Part shown: piece by piece, positions 1 to 10,797 of the stretch
Position numbering within the stretch: the first letter of the stretch is position 1
How the letters are laid out: every line of letters begins with the position of its first letter
Assembly: GCA_963745405.1 (NCBI GenBank)
Contig: CAVUWY010000003.1
Span: 1-64,000, forward strand
DNA: 64,000 nt
From: C-114 sp963745405
GTDB taxonomy: Bacteria > Chloroflexota > Limnocylindria > Limnocylindrales > CSP1-4
Reading direction: 5' to 3'
Position numbers and translations under genes: made by a program
The notes under the pieces: generated by a model
What the model was told of the DNA's origin: nothing
The model's input: only the letters and a program-made list of their open reading frames with translations
Database searches by the model: none

Positions 1-1
1 T

Positions 2-481
2 GGCCTCATGAACGAGCGACCGCGGCCGAAGGATCAGCCGATCCTGCCGCGCAGGCTCACCATCTGGCTCTTGGTCGTCGGGCTCGTGATGGGCATCGGC
101 ACGCTCGGCGTCATCGCCTGGGCGAGCGGCACCTACGACGACGTCGTCGCGCGCACCATGGGCGTGACCACCTTCTCGCTCTTCCGCATCGCGTCGTCCC
201 TCGAGACGGCGGACGAGACCCGGTCGCTCTTCACGGGTTACATCCTTGGCAACGCGGCCTTGCTTAAGGCGACGGGGCTCTCGATTCTTACGATCATCCT
301 GGCGACCGAGCTCCACATTCTCCAGAACGTGCTCCAGATGACCAACCTGACCGGCGAGCAGTGGCTCGTCTGCATCGGCGTTGCACTGACGCTCATCGTG
401 GTCGAGGAGGGAAAGAAGCTTCTCAAGATCGGAACCCATAACGAACCGGTGCTCGTCGCCGCCGCACCCACCGCTGCCTAG
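2..481 (+). CDS. P-type cation-transporting ATPase, C-terminal fragment
   Basis: The reading frame is open at the left edge, so only the last 160 or so residues are present. They match the C-terminal membrane domain (Cation_ATPase_C) of calcium/cation P-type ATPases. A cytoplasmic stretch rich in Arg/Pro (RPRPKDQPILPRR) leads into four hydrophobic segments, and the loop TTFSLFRIASSLETAD resembles the conserved TTF-x-LF-x-LF-N region between TM8 and TM9. The phosphorylation (DKTGT) and nucleotide-binding domains would lie outside the window. Family membership is confident. Ion specificity (Ca, Mg or Na/K) cannot be judged from this part. Confidence 0.8.
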   Translation, partial: GLMNERPRPKDQPILPRRLTIWLLVVGLVMGIGTLGVIAWASGTYDDVVARTMGVTTFSLFRIASSLETADETRSLFTGYILGNAALLKATGLSILTIILATELHILQNVLQMTNLTGEQWLVCIGVALTLIVVEEGKKLLKIGTHNEPVLVAAAPTAA

Positions 482-589
482 GGCAGCGCTTGGCCGTAGA
501 GACCTTCGGTGGGGCAGATTGTCGCCTGCGGTTGGCAGTTGCTCGATCCTGCGAATCAGCGCCGGCGCACCTGCATCCAAGCACACTCT

Positions 590-752
590 TCCAATGATCG
601 CGTGGCGAACTAAGGCGATCAGTTCGAGTTGCAGCGCCAAGCACAACAGCGGAACTCGACGGCCGTCGGCTCCGGGTCGGATCGCTCCCAACGACTGACT
701 GCGGTCTGACTCCGGCCAAGTCGGTCGGCCAGCTCCCTCCGGGCCGCGCGCG
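590..752 (-). pseudogene. XRE-family helix-turn-helix remnant
   Basis: Read leftward from just past the aconitase stop, positions 740-620 encode RRELADRLGRSQTAVSRWER, a textbook XRE/Cro helix-turn-helix (LA-x-RLG-x-SQ-x-AVSRWERG). The frame then runs into a stop. In another frame the segment at about 640-610 encodes LCLALQLELIALVRHA, which resembles the ALGLELELV tail of such small regulators, so one frameshift lies between. No N-terminal start or upstream part was found, because it would overlap the aconitase 3' end. This is a decayed or partial toxin/antitoxin-type or phage-type regulator. The stretch 482-752 holds nothing else recognisable. Confidence 0.45.
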
Positions 753-3479
<2,727 letters not shown>

Positions 3480-3510
3480 CGTTGCGCTCGTCCTCGCTGC
3501 TGACGCTGGG

Positions 3511-3516
3511 TACACT
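3511..3516 (+). promoter_or_regulatory. -10 element TACACT of a leaderless-type start
   Basis: TACACT is followed by exactly six bases (CGTCGG) and then GTG at 3523. The same TANNNT-N6-start arrangement recurs at 4712, 24629, 34251 (minus), 38150 (minus), 61352 (minus) and 61435. It lies in the 105-base divergent spacer between acnA and the DUF2520 gene. No convincing -35 box is visible. Confidence 0.45.
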
Positions 3517-3522
3517 CGTCGG

Positions 3523-3588
3523 GTGGAAGAGTACCGCGCGGCGCCCCGGAACCTCCCCGGCGCGGTCCGATCCGGCGCGGTCCGATGA
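3523..3588 (+). CDS. 21-residue leader ORF coupled to the DUF2520 gene
   Basis: A GTG placed six bases after TACACT opens a 21-codon frame (VEEYRAAPRN...). Its TGA overlaps the ATG of the next gene as ATGA at 3585-3588. No similarity is recognised. It could be a leader peptide whose translation couples to the downstream gene. Alternatively it may be a fortuitous frame, with transcription simply starting at the GTG. It contains a short direct repeat (GCGGTCCGA twice). The size, overlap and promoter spacing are the only support. Confidence 0.3.
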   Translation: MEEYRAAPRNLPGAVRSGAVR

Positions 3589-4706
3589 GGGCGTGGAGCG
3601 AACGGCGTCGTCAGGCGGGCGACCACGTCGAAGTGACCGACCTGGCCGAGGTCGAAGCGGCCGGCATCGACCTCGACCCGGAGACACCGGCCGACCGCCT
3701 GCGGGCGGGCCGCACCGACGCGACCGCAGGGACGTCGACGGGCACGACTGACGACGTCGATGGGGCCGAGGTCCACGGGGCCGGCCACGACGGCCTTCCC
3801 CGCGATCACGCCCATCCCCACCACCACTCCGAACCCGGTGAGCCGCCCCTGATCGGGATCGTCGGGGCGGGCGCGGTCGGTACCGCCCTCGGCGTCGCCC
3901 TGACAAGGGCGGACTGGCCGATCGCCGCGGTCTCGAGCCGCGACCCGGCCAATCGCGAGCGGTTCCGGACGCTCGTGCCGGGGACACGGGCGTTCGCCGA
4001 GGCGACGGCGCTCCTCGACGAGGTCGAGCTCGTCATCGTCGCCGTTCCCGACGACGCCATCCCGGCCGTGGCCGGCGATCTCCATCTCTACAGCGGGCAG
4101 GCCATCGTCCACACGAGCGGCCTGCTCGGCGCCGAGGTCCTCGCCCCGGCGATGGCCGCCGGGACGCAGGTCGGGGCATTCCACCCGCTCGTGGCCTTCG
4201 CCGACACGGAACGGGCGGTCGCGGCGCTCCGCGGGGCCACCATCGCCATCGAGGGCGACGACCAGCTCGCCGATCTCCTGGCCCGCATGGCGGAGGCCGT
4301 CGGCGGGGTGCCCGTGCGGCTGGCCGCCGGCTCGAAGGCTGCCTACCACGCCGCCGCCGTGCTCGCCGCCGGCGGGGTGGTCGCCCTCCTCGACGCGATA
4401 GCCGAGCTGGGCCGGGTCGCCGGGCTCGACGAGGCGGGTTCGCTGGCCGTCTACACGCCCCTCATCGAACAGACCCTCGGCAACGCGGCGGCGATCGGGA
4501 TCCGGGCCGCCCTGACGGGCCCGATGACCCGCGGCGATGTCGGCACCCTGGGCGCCCACCTCGCCGAGCTCCGGGCCGACGCCCCGGGCGTCGTCGACCT
4601 GTACCTCGCCCTCGCCCGGCGCGAGCTGGCCCTGGCAGAACAACGTGGCGCGCTGACACCGGAGGTCGCCGAACACCTCCGGACCTCACTTGCAAACCCG
4701 GCCTGA
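3585..4706 (+). CDS. Rossmann-fold/DUF2520 domain protein
   Basis: This gene encodes 373 residues. After about 80 poorly conserved residues with a His-rich patch (DHAHPHHH), a dinucleotide-binding fold begins at LIGIVGAGAVGTALGVAL (GxGxxG, about residue 90). It is followed by a Rossmann-like domain and a C-terminal helical DUF2520 domain (about 220-365). This architecture is shared with a family of putative NADP-dependent oxidoreductases often found next to pantothenate genes. The substrate is unknown, and no pan genes are present here. The start is uncertain: ATG 3585 gives the long N-terminus, and a start nearer 3840 would remove the unconserved part. Confidence 0.8.
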   Translation: MRAWSERRRQAGDHVEVTDLAEVEAAGIDLDPETPADRLRAGRTDATAGTSTGTTDDVDGAEVHGAGHDGLPRDHAHPHHHSEPGEPPLIGIVGAGAVGTALGVALTRADWPIAAVSSRDPANRERFRTLVPGTRAFAEATALLDEVELVIVAVPDDAIPAVAGDLHLYSGQAIVHTSGLLGAEVLAPAMAAGTQVGAFHPLVAFADTERAVAALRGATIAIEGDDQLADLLARMAEAVGGVPVRLAAGSKAAYHAAAVLAAGGVVALLDAIAELGRVAGLDEAGSLAVYTPLIEQTLGNAAAIGIRAALTGPMTRGDVGTLGAHLAELRADAPGVVDLYLALARRELALAEQRGALTPEVAEHLRTSLANPA

Positions 4707-4717
4707 CACGATAGGAT
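4690..4717 (+). promoter_or_regulatory. Promoter TTGCAA-N16-TAGGAT before ATG 4725
   Basis: A -35-like TTGCAA (4690-4695) is separated by 16 bases from TAGGAT (4712-4717). ATG follows after seven bases, so the transcript would begin at or within a base of the start codon (leaderless). It overlaps the 3' end of the DUF2520 gene and could drive the Nudix-gcv operon. Confidence 0.5.
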
Positions 4718-4724
4718 TGCCCCC

Positions 4725-5048
4725 ATGCAGCACAGCATCGCCGCGAAGTACGCGGCTCGGCCGGCGGCGAGCTTCGTCCGGCCATCGTCACGCGTCCGGG
4801 AGCGCCATCTCGGCCTCCGCGCGCGCGGCAGCTTCCAGGCCGCCCCGGTCCGGGCGACCGTGCTGCGACGGGCCGACCTGCCGCCCCTCGTCCGACTCCG
4901 GGCGAGTTGGCGCGCCGTCCGTCCCGCGACCTCGGCCCGGGCCGTGGCCGGCCACATCCGGCCCGCCGTCTCGGTCACATGGGCCCGGCCCGGCCACTCC
5001 GGTGCGGACCGTCGATCCGGCGCCGCCGCCGCGCCGTGGCTCGGCTGA
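4725..5048 (+). CDS. Hypothetical Arg/Ala-rich protein (doubtful)
   Basis: This is a 107-residue frame that starts seven bases after a good TAGGAT -10 box and overlaps the Nudix start by 13 bases. The product is rich in Arg, Ala and Pro, with no recognisable domain, signal or membrane segment. Composition like this is also what non-coding frames give in such GC-rich DNA. The promoter position is the main argument for it. The alternative is an untranslated leader of the Nudix-gcv operon. Confidence 0.25.
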   Translation: MQHSIAAKYAARPAASFVRPSSRVRERHLGLRARGSFQAAPVRATVLRRADLPPLVRLRASWRAVRPATSARAVAGHIRPAVSVTWARPGHSGADRRSGAAAAPWLG

Positions 5049-5542
5049 GGGACGCGACCGCCACTTCCGCCGGTGGCATCGTCATCGCCCTCGAGGCGGG
5101 CGTCCCACGCTTCGTCGCCGGTCGTCGCCGTCGTGAGTACGCGGCGACCTGGACGCTCCCGAAAGGGACCCCCGAACCCGACGAGACGACCGAGCAGACG
5201 GCCATCCGCGAGGTGAGCGAGGAGACGGGCCTCGCCGTCCGGATCACTGCCCCGTTCGATTCCATCCACTACACCTTCATCCAGCACGGCACGCGGATCC
5301 ACAAGACGGTCCACTACTTCCTCATGGAGACCGTCGGCGGGGACCTGGCCGATCACGACCACGAGTTCGACGAGGTCCGCTGGATCCCGTTCGCCGACGC
5401 TCCTGGGATCCTCACCTTCGAGACCGAGCGCAACCTCGTGGCCCGGGCCGCCGTGCGCCTCGGCGAGTCCGCCGCAGGCGGTGTCGCCGGACCGACCGAC
5501 CCGACCGAGGCCGGCCGTACGCTCGGGTCGGACCCGCGATGA
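5036..5542 (+). CDS. Nudix hydrolase
   Basis: Nudix enzymes hydrolyse nucleoside diphosphates linked to another moiety. The protein has about 168 residues. A complete Nudix box (G-x5-E-x7-REVxEExGL) is visible at about residues 44-66, running from GTPEPDE to REVSEETGL. The preceding strand, VARLRDATATSAGGIVIALE, is the usual N-terminal start of the fold, so GTG 5036 is preferred. An upstream start at 4907 would add 43 unconserved Arg-rich residues. The gene ends in ATGA shared with gcvT, so the two are translationally coupled. The substrate cannot be assigned. Confidence 0.85.
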   Translation: MARLRDATATSAGGIVIALEAGVPRFVAGRRRREYAATWTLPKGTPEPDETTEQTAIREVSEETGLAVRITAPFDSIHYTFIQHGTRIHKTVHYFLMETVGGDLADHDHEFDEVRWIPFADAPGILTFETERNLVARAAVRLGESAAGGVAGPTDPTEAGRTLGSDPR

Positions 5543-6654
5543 CGGAGGATCTCAAGCAGCCTCCCCACTCGTCGCCGCTCGAGGAGCGGCACCGGGCCCT
5601 CGGTGCGAAGCTCATCGAATTCGGGGGCTGGCTCATGCCCCTCCAGTACGGCGGGATCCTCGACGAGCATCGGGCCGTTCGCGAGCGAGCCGGGCTGTTC
5701 GACCTGTCCCACATGGGCGAGCTGTTCGTCGAGGGCCCGGAGGCGGCTGCCGGCCTCGCCGCCGCCCTCGTCACCGATCCTCCGGCGCTGGCGGTCGGGC
5801 GGGCCCACTACTCGATGATCTGCGCGCCGGACGGCGGGATCCTCGACGACCTCATCGTCTACCGGCTGGCTGAGGACCGGTTCCTCGTCGTCGCCAACGC
5901 CGCGAACGCGCAGGTCGTGAGCGACGCCCTCGCCGAGCGGCTCGACGGACACCGGGCGATCCTCGACGACCGCTCCCTGGCGACCGCGATGGTCGCCGTC
6001 CAGGGCCCGCGGTCGCGGTCCATCCTCGCTCCCCTGACCGACGTCGACCTGGCTGCGCTCCGCTACTACGGGATCGCCGATGGGCGGGTCGCCGGCATCC
6101 CCGCCCTCGTCGCCCGGACCGGATACACGGGCGAGGACGGCTTCGAGATCATCGTCGACGAGGCCCGGGCGGGCGAGGTCTGGGACGCCCTCATGGCGGC
6201 CGGATCCGGCGAGGGGATGGTGCCGGTCGGCCTCGGCGCCCGCGATACCCTCCGGCTCGAGGCCGGCATGCCGCTCTATGGCAACGAGCTCGACCGGACC
6301 ACCGATCCCTTCGAGGCCAATCTCGGCCGGGTCGTGAAGCTCTCGAAGCCCGGCGATTTCGTCGGCCGGGCTGCCCTCGAAGCGGCCGCCGCCAGCGGCC
6401 CGGAGCGCCTCCTTGTCGGCCTCGCCGTCCTCGGCCGCGGGATCGCCCGTCACGGCTACCCGGTCGTCGCCGGCGAGCGTCGCAGCGGCGTCGTGACGAG
6501 CGGGACACAATCGCCGACCCTCGGTCGCCCGATCGCGATGGCGTACGTCGCGCCCGGCGATGCGGGACCGGGTACGATGCTCGCCGTCGAGGTCCGCGAG
6601 CAGCCCGTCGATGCGGAGGTCGTCCCGCTGCCGTTCTATCGCCGCCCGGCCTGA
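5539..6654 (+). CDS. gcvT: Glycine cleavage system T protein (aminomethyltransferase)
   Basis: This gene encodes 371 residues. GcvT transfers the methylene carbon from the aminomethyl-lipoyl group of GcvH to tetrahydrofolate, giving 5,10-methylene-THF and ammonia. The GCV_T folate-binding domain spans about 10-260, with SHMGELFVEGPEA, the GYTGEDGFEI motif and RDTLRLEAGMPLYGNE. The C-terminal barrel covers about 275-365 (GVVTSGTQSPTLGRPIAMAYV). It overlaps the Nudix stop by four bases and heads a gcvT-gcvH-gcvPA-gcvPB cluster. The one-carbon units feed the PurN and PurH steps encoded at 49-52 kb. Confidence 0.95.
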   Translation: MTEDLKQPPHSSPLEERHRALGAKLIEFGGWLMPLQYGGILDEHRAVRERAGLFDLSHMGELFVEGPEAAAGLAAALVTDPPALAVGRAHYSMICAPDGGILDDLIVYRLAEDRFLVVANAANAQVVSDALAERLDGHRAILDDRSLATAMVAVQGPRSRSILAPLTDVDLAALRYYGIADGRVAGIPALVARTGYTGEDGFEIIVDEARAGEVWDALMAAGSGEGMVPVGLGARDTLRLEAGMPLYGNELDRTTDPFEANLGRVVKLSKPGDFVGRAALEAAAASGPERLLVGLAVLGRGIARHGYPVVAGERRSGVVTSGTQSPTLGRPIAMAYVAPGDAGPGTMLAVEVREQPVDAEVVPLPFYRRPA

Positions 6655-6775
6655 CGCCGTTTCCCGGATGAACCGGTCCGGCACGCCCCGTCGACACCGA
6701 CCAGCCGTGATCCCTCGCTCCGGTGACGCCTCGCCGGGCGAGCCCTCAACCGCCGTCCAGGAGGGAGCCTGAGCG

Positions 6776-7156
6776 ATGGTCCCGACCGATCTCCACTACA
6801 CGAAGGACCACGAATGGGTCCGCCTCGCCGGCGATGTCGCGACCGTCGGCATCACCGCCTTCGCCGCCGAGCAGCTCGGTGACATCGTCTTCGTCGAGCT
6901 GCCCGACGTCGGCCGGGCCCTCGAGCAGGCGGCCACCTTCGGGGTCGTCGAGTCGGTCAAGGCGGTGAGCGACCTGTTCGCCCCGGTCGGCGGCGAGGTC
7001 CTGGAGCGGAACGACGAGCTGGCCTCGAAACCCGAGCTCGTCAACAGCGAGCCGTACGAGGGCGGCTGGATGGTCCGGATCCGGCTGGCCGACCCCGCCG
7101 AGATCGATAGACTCCTCGGCCCCGACGCGTACGACGCGCTCGTCGCCGCCGGCTGA
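6776..7156 (+). CDS. gcvH: Glycine cleavage system H protein
   Basis: This gene encodes 126 residues. GcvH is the lipoylated shuttle protein of the glycine cleavage complex. The lipoyl attachment lysine is K62 in FGVVESVKAVSDLFAPVGG, the family signature. The start is MVPTDLHYTKDHEWV, directly after AGGGAGCCTGAGCG. It lies 121 bases after gcvT and eight bases before gcvPA, so it is in the same operon. Length and sequence are typical. Confidence 0.97.
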   Translation: MVPTDLHYTKDHEWVRLAGDVATVGITAFAAEQLGDIVFVELPDVGRALEQAATFGVVESVKAVSDLFAPVGGEVLERNDELASKPELVNSEPYEGGWMVRIRLADPAEIDRLLGPDAYDALVAAG

Positions 7157-7164
7157 CGGGCGCG

Positions 7165-8595
7165 ATGTCGTACGGGCCCCACACCACCGCCGACCGGGAG
7201 CGGATGCTCCAGGCGATCGGCGTTCCGGACGTCGACGCGCTGTTCGAGGACATCCCGGTCGAGCTCCGGGCGAGCCCGCTCCGACTCGACGATCCCGTCC
7301 CCGAGCTCGAGCTCGCCGCCCGCCTCCAATCGCTGGCCGCCCGGAACCGGACCGACCTGGCCTCGTTCCTCGGGGCGGGCGTCTATCGCCACTGGACGCC
7401 GCCGGCCGTCGACCAACTCCTCCTCCGCGGCGAGTGGTACACGGCCTACACCCCGTACCAGCCGGAGGTGAGTCAGGGCACGCTCCAGTCCATCTACGAG
7501 TACCAGTCGCTCCTCGCCGAACTGCTCGGCCTCGACGTCGTCTCTGCCTCCCACTACGACGGCGCCGCGGCGACCGCCGAGGCGGCGCTCATGACCTGCC
7601 GTCACACCCAGCGGGGGAGGGTCCTCGTCTCGCGCGCCGTGCACCGCCATTACCGCGAGACGATCCAGACCTACTTCGCCGGGGCCGGCCTCGTGGCCGA
7701 GGAGATCCCTCTCGTGGCGACCGGGCCGGCGGCGGGTACGACCGACCTGGCGGCCCTCGAGCGGCTCCTCGCCGACCCCGACCGCCCGGTCGCCGGTGTC
7801 GTCGCTGGTCACCCGAACGTGCTCGGCCTGCTCGAGCCGATGGCCGAGCTCGGTCGGCTCGCCCATGCCGTGGGCGCCCTGTTCGTCGCCGTCATCGAGC
7901 CGGTCGGCCTCGCCGTCCTGGCGCCACCCGGCGCCTACGGCGCGGACATCGCCGCCGGGGAGGGCCAGCCGCTCGGCATCCCGGCCCAGTTCGGCGGCCC
8001 CTATCTCGGCATCCTCGCCACGACCGATGCGCTCGTCCGCCAGATCCCCGGCCGGCTCGTCGGGATGACGACCGACCTCGACGGGAAGCGGGCCTTCGTC
8101 ATGACGATGCGGGCCCGGGAGCAGGACATCCGGCGCGACCGCGCGGCCAGCAACATCTGCACGAACCAGGCCCTTCTCGCCCTCGCCGCCTCGATCTACC
8201 TCACCATCCTCGGGCCGCACGGGCTGCGCGACGTGGCGGCCGGCGGGGCCGCCCGGGCGGCCGAGCTCGAGACCGCCCTCGCGGCGGCCGGCGCTCCGCG
8301 CCTCCACGAGGGCGCGTACCTCAACGAGTTCGTGGTCCGCGTGCCGCGGGCGGTCGACGTCCACCGCCGCCTCCTCGGCCACGGCGTCCTCGCCGGGATC
8401 GCCCTGGCCGATCTCGAGCCGGACGATCCGACGCTCGCCGACGGCCTCCTCGTCTGCGCGACGGAGGTCACGACGCCGGCGGACATCGACCGCTTCGCGA
8501 GCGCCCTGGCGGCGGAACTGGGATCGCCGGCACCGGCCGGACTCGTGGCTCGCTCCGGCGATGGTGCCACGGCGCCGAGCGGGGCGGGCCGATGA
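7165..8595 (+). CDS. gcvPA: Glycine dehydrogenase (decarboxylating) subunit 1
   Basis: This gene encodes 476 residues. It is the alpha subunit of the two-subunit P protein, which with subunit 2 decarboxylates glycine and loads the aminomethyl group onto GcvH. Recognisable stretches are YTPYQPEVSQGTLQSIYEYQ (about 95-115), YDGAAATAEAA and QFGGPYLGILA (about 275). The last of these lies in the degenerate PLP-dependent transferase fold, which lacks the PLP lysine. It overlaps gcvPB as ATGA at 8592. The split P protein is usual in Firmicutes, Thermus and Chloroflexota, as opposed to the fused form of Proteobacteria. Confidence 0.96.
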   Translation: MSYGPHTTADRERMLQAIGVPDVDALFEDIPVELRASPLRLDDPVPELELAARLQSLAARNRTDLASFLGAGVYRHWTPPAVDQLLLRGEWYTAYTPYQPEVSQGTLQSIYEYQSLLAELLGLDVVSASHYDGAAATAEAALMTCRHTQRGRVLVSRAVHRHYRETIQTYFAGAGLVAEEIPLVATGPAAGTTDLAALERLLADPDRPVAGVVAGHPNVLGLLEPMAELGRLAHAVGALFVAVIEPVGLAVLAPPGAYGADIAAGEGQPLGIPAQFGGPYLGILATTDALVRQIPGRLVGMTTDLDGKRAFVMTMRAREQDIRRDRAASNICTNQALLALAASIYLTILGPHGLRDVAAGGAARAAELETALAAAGAPRLHEGAYLNEFVVRVPRAVDVHRRLLGHGVLAGIALADLEPDDPTLADGLLVCATEVTTPADIDRFASALAAELGSPAPAGLVARSGDGATAPSGAGR

Positions 8596-10091
8596 GCGTC
8601 ACCGGCCCCAAGCTCCAGCCGACCGTGTTCGAGCGGTCGCGACCGGGCCGCGGTGGCGGCAAGATCCCGCATCCGCCGAAGGACGCCCTCGACCGCCTGC
8701 CGGCGGCGGCCCGCCGCAGCGAACCGCCGGCCCTGCCGGAGATGAACGAGCCGGACGTCGTCCGCCACTACGTCAACCTCTCCCAGCTCAACCACGCGGT
8801 CGACACTGGGTTCTACCCCCTCGGCTCGTGCACGATGAAGTTCAACCCGAAGCTCAACGAGTGGGCGGCCCGCCTGCCGGGCTTCGCGACCCTCCACCCG
8901 CTCGCGCCCGACGAGCTCGCCCAGGGCACCCTGGCCCTGCTCTGGGAGCTCGAGCGGTGGCTGGCCGAGATCGGCGGCATGAGTGCGGTCACCCTGCAGC
9001 CGGCGGCGGGAGCGCAGGGCGAGCTCACCGGCATCCTCATGATCCGGGCCTATCACCGGGCCCGTGGCGACCTCGAGCGGACCGAAGTCCTCGTCCCCGA
9101 CAGCTCGCACGGGACGAATCCGGCGACGGCGACGATGGCGGGCTTCCGGACGATCACCGTCCCGTCGGCAGCCGACGGCGGCGTCGACGTCGAGGCGTTC
9201 CGCGCCGCCCTCGGCCCTCGGACGGCGGCCGTCATGATCACCAACCCATCCACGCTCGGCCTGTTCGAGTCGCGGATCGGAGAGCTCCTGGCGGCCGTCC
9301 ACGAGGCCGGTGCGCTCGCCTACATGGACGGCGCCAACCTCAACGCCGTGCTGGGCCGGTTCAAGCCCGGCGAAGCCGGCTTCGACGTGATGCACATCAA
9401 CGTCCACAAGACGTTCAGCACGCCCCACGGCGGCGGCGGCCCCGGTGCCGGACCGGTCGGGGTCGGCGAGCGCCTCATCCCCTACCTGCCCGGGCCGCGG
9501 GTCCTGCGAGAGGACGACGGGACGTACCGCCTCGAGCGGCCCGGCGAGCGGCCTACGAGCATCGGCCGGCTGCGGAGCTTCATCGGCAATACCGGCGTCC
9601 TCGTGCGCGCATACGCCTATATCGCCGCCCACGGGTCGAGCGGCCTTCGCGAGGTGAGCGACGATGCGGTGCTCGCCGCCAACTACGTCAAGTCGCAGCT
9701 GGCCCCGGAGTACGACCTCCCGTTCGAGCGGGCCTGCAAGCACGAGTTCATCGCCTCGGCGGCGACGATCAAGAAGGAGACCGGGGTCCGGACGCTCGAC
9801 ATCGCCAAGCGGCTAATCGACCACGGCTATCATCCGCCGACCATCTACTTCCCCTTGATCGTCGAGGAGGCGATGCTCATCGAGCCGACCGAGACCGAGT
9901 CGCTCGAGACGCTCGACGGGTTCGTGGCCGCGCTCAATGCCATCGCCGTCGAGGCGCACGAGCAACCGGACGTCGTGACCGGGGCCCCGCACACCGCGCC
10001 GGTCCGCCGCCTCGACGAGGCCGGTGCCGCCCGGCACCCCGATCTGCGCTGGCGCCCGATGGCGGGAGCGGAGACGCCGTGCCCGGATTGA
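8592..10091 (+). CDS. gcvPB: Glycine dehydrogenase (decarboxylating) subunit 2
   Basis: This gene encodes 499 residues, the catalytic beta subunit of the split P protein. The PLP Schiff-base lysine is K273 in MHINVHKTFSTPHGGGGPG. Other family motifs are HYVNLSQLNHAVDTGFYPLG (about 55-75, with GSCTMKFNPK after it) and DSSHGTNPATA (about 175). It follows gcvPA with a 4-base overlap and ends the gcv cluster. The L protein (lpd) and lipoate synthesis genes are not in the window. Confidence 0.97.
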   Translation: MSVTGPKLQPTVFERSRPGRGGGKIPHPPKDALDRLPAAARRSEPPALPEMNEPDVVRHYVNLSQLNHAVDTGFYPLGSCTMKFNPKLNEWAARLPGFATLHPLAPDELAQGTLALLWELERWLAEIGGMSAVTLQPAAGAQGELTGILMIRAYHRARGDLERTEVLVPDSSHGTNPATATMAGFRTITVPSAADGGVDVEAFRAALGPRTAAVMITNPSTLGLFESRIGELLAAVHEAGALAYMDGANLNAVLGRFKPGEAGFDVMHINVHKTFSTPHGGGGPGAGPVGVGERLIPYLPGPRVLREDDGTYRLERPGERPTSIGRLRSFIGNTGVLVRAYAYIAAHGSSGLREVSDDAVLAANYVKSQLAPEYDLPFERACKHEFIASAATIKKETGVRTLDIAKRLIDHGYHPPTIYFPLIVEEAMLIEPTETESLETLDGFVAALNAIAVEAHEQPDVVTGAPHTAPVRRLDEAGAARHPDLRWRPMAGAETPCPD

Positions 10092-10158
10092 ACCAGTCGG
10101 GGCCGGCGGGAGTATCGTGATGCGGGAGCCGGGCCGTACCCGTGCCATCCGGAGGCCG

Positions 10159-10797
10159 ATGACGAACGAGGCGGGGGGGCCATCGCAGGAGGCTGCGCCT
10201 CCTGGCCCTGACGCGGACCTCATCCGTCGGATGCAGGCGGACGACCTCGACGCGTTCGAGGCGTTCTTCCTGCGTCATCGTGCCGCCATCTACCGCACGG
10301 CCTATGGCCTGACCGGCGATCATCACGCGGCAGAAGAGGTCCTCCAGGACACGTTCGCCCGGGCCTACCAGCGACGAGCGATCCTCAGGACGGATATGTC
10401 ACCGATGCCCTGGCTCCACCGGGTCGCCATCAACCTGTGCTACTCCCGCCTCGGCCGCCGCCGACTCGCCGCCGGGCCGATCGAGGACGCCATCGTCCAC
10501 CTCGTCCGGGACCGGGCCGTCGAGCCGGCCGAACGAGCGGAGCGACGCGAGCTGCGTCGGATCGTCCGCGATGGCGTGGCCGCCCTGCCGCCCAAGCACC
10601 AGGATGTCGTCGTCCTCTACTACCTCAACGGCCTCTCGCTCCAGGAGACGGCCAGCACGCTCAACGTCCGCCTCGGGACGGTCAAATCGCGGCTCCACTA
10701 CGCGCTCCGCAATCTGCGGACGCAGCTCGAGGACGACCGCCGCTTCGAGGGATCCTACGGGCCCGCGGTGCCCGACGCCCGGCCGGTCGACCGATGA
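10159..10797 (+). CDS. ECF-type RNA polymerase sigma factor
   Basis: This gene encodes about 212 residues. Sigma region 2 runs about 30-100 (DLDAFEAFFLRHRAAIYRTA, then AEEVLQDTFARAYQ). Region 4 runs about 140-200 (LPPKHQDVVVLYYLNGLSLQ, then GTVKSRLHYALRNLR). ATG 10159 is chosen because GGAGG stands just upstream. An in-frame ATG at 10120 would add 13 residues. The stop overlaps the next gene as ATGA, and that gene encodes a membrane protein with an anti-sigma-like N-terminus. This is the usual sigma/anti-sigma pair. The stimulus is unknown. Confidence 0.9.
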   Translation: MTNEAGGPSQEAAPPGPDADLIRRMQADDLDAFEAFFLRHRAAIYRTAYGLTGDHHAAEEVLQDTFARAYQRRAILRTDMSPMPWLHRVAINLCYSRLGRRRLAAGPIEDAIVHLVRDRAVEPAERAERRELRRIVRDGVAALPPKHQDVVVLYYLNGLSLQETASTLNVRLGTVKSRLHYALRNLRTQLEDDRRFEGSYGPAVPDARPVDR

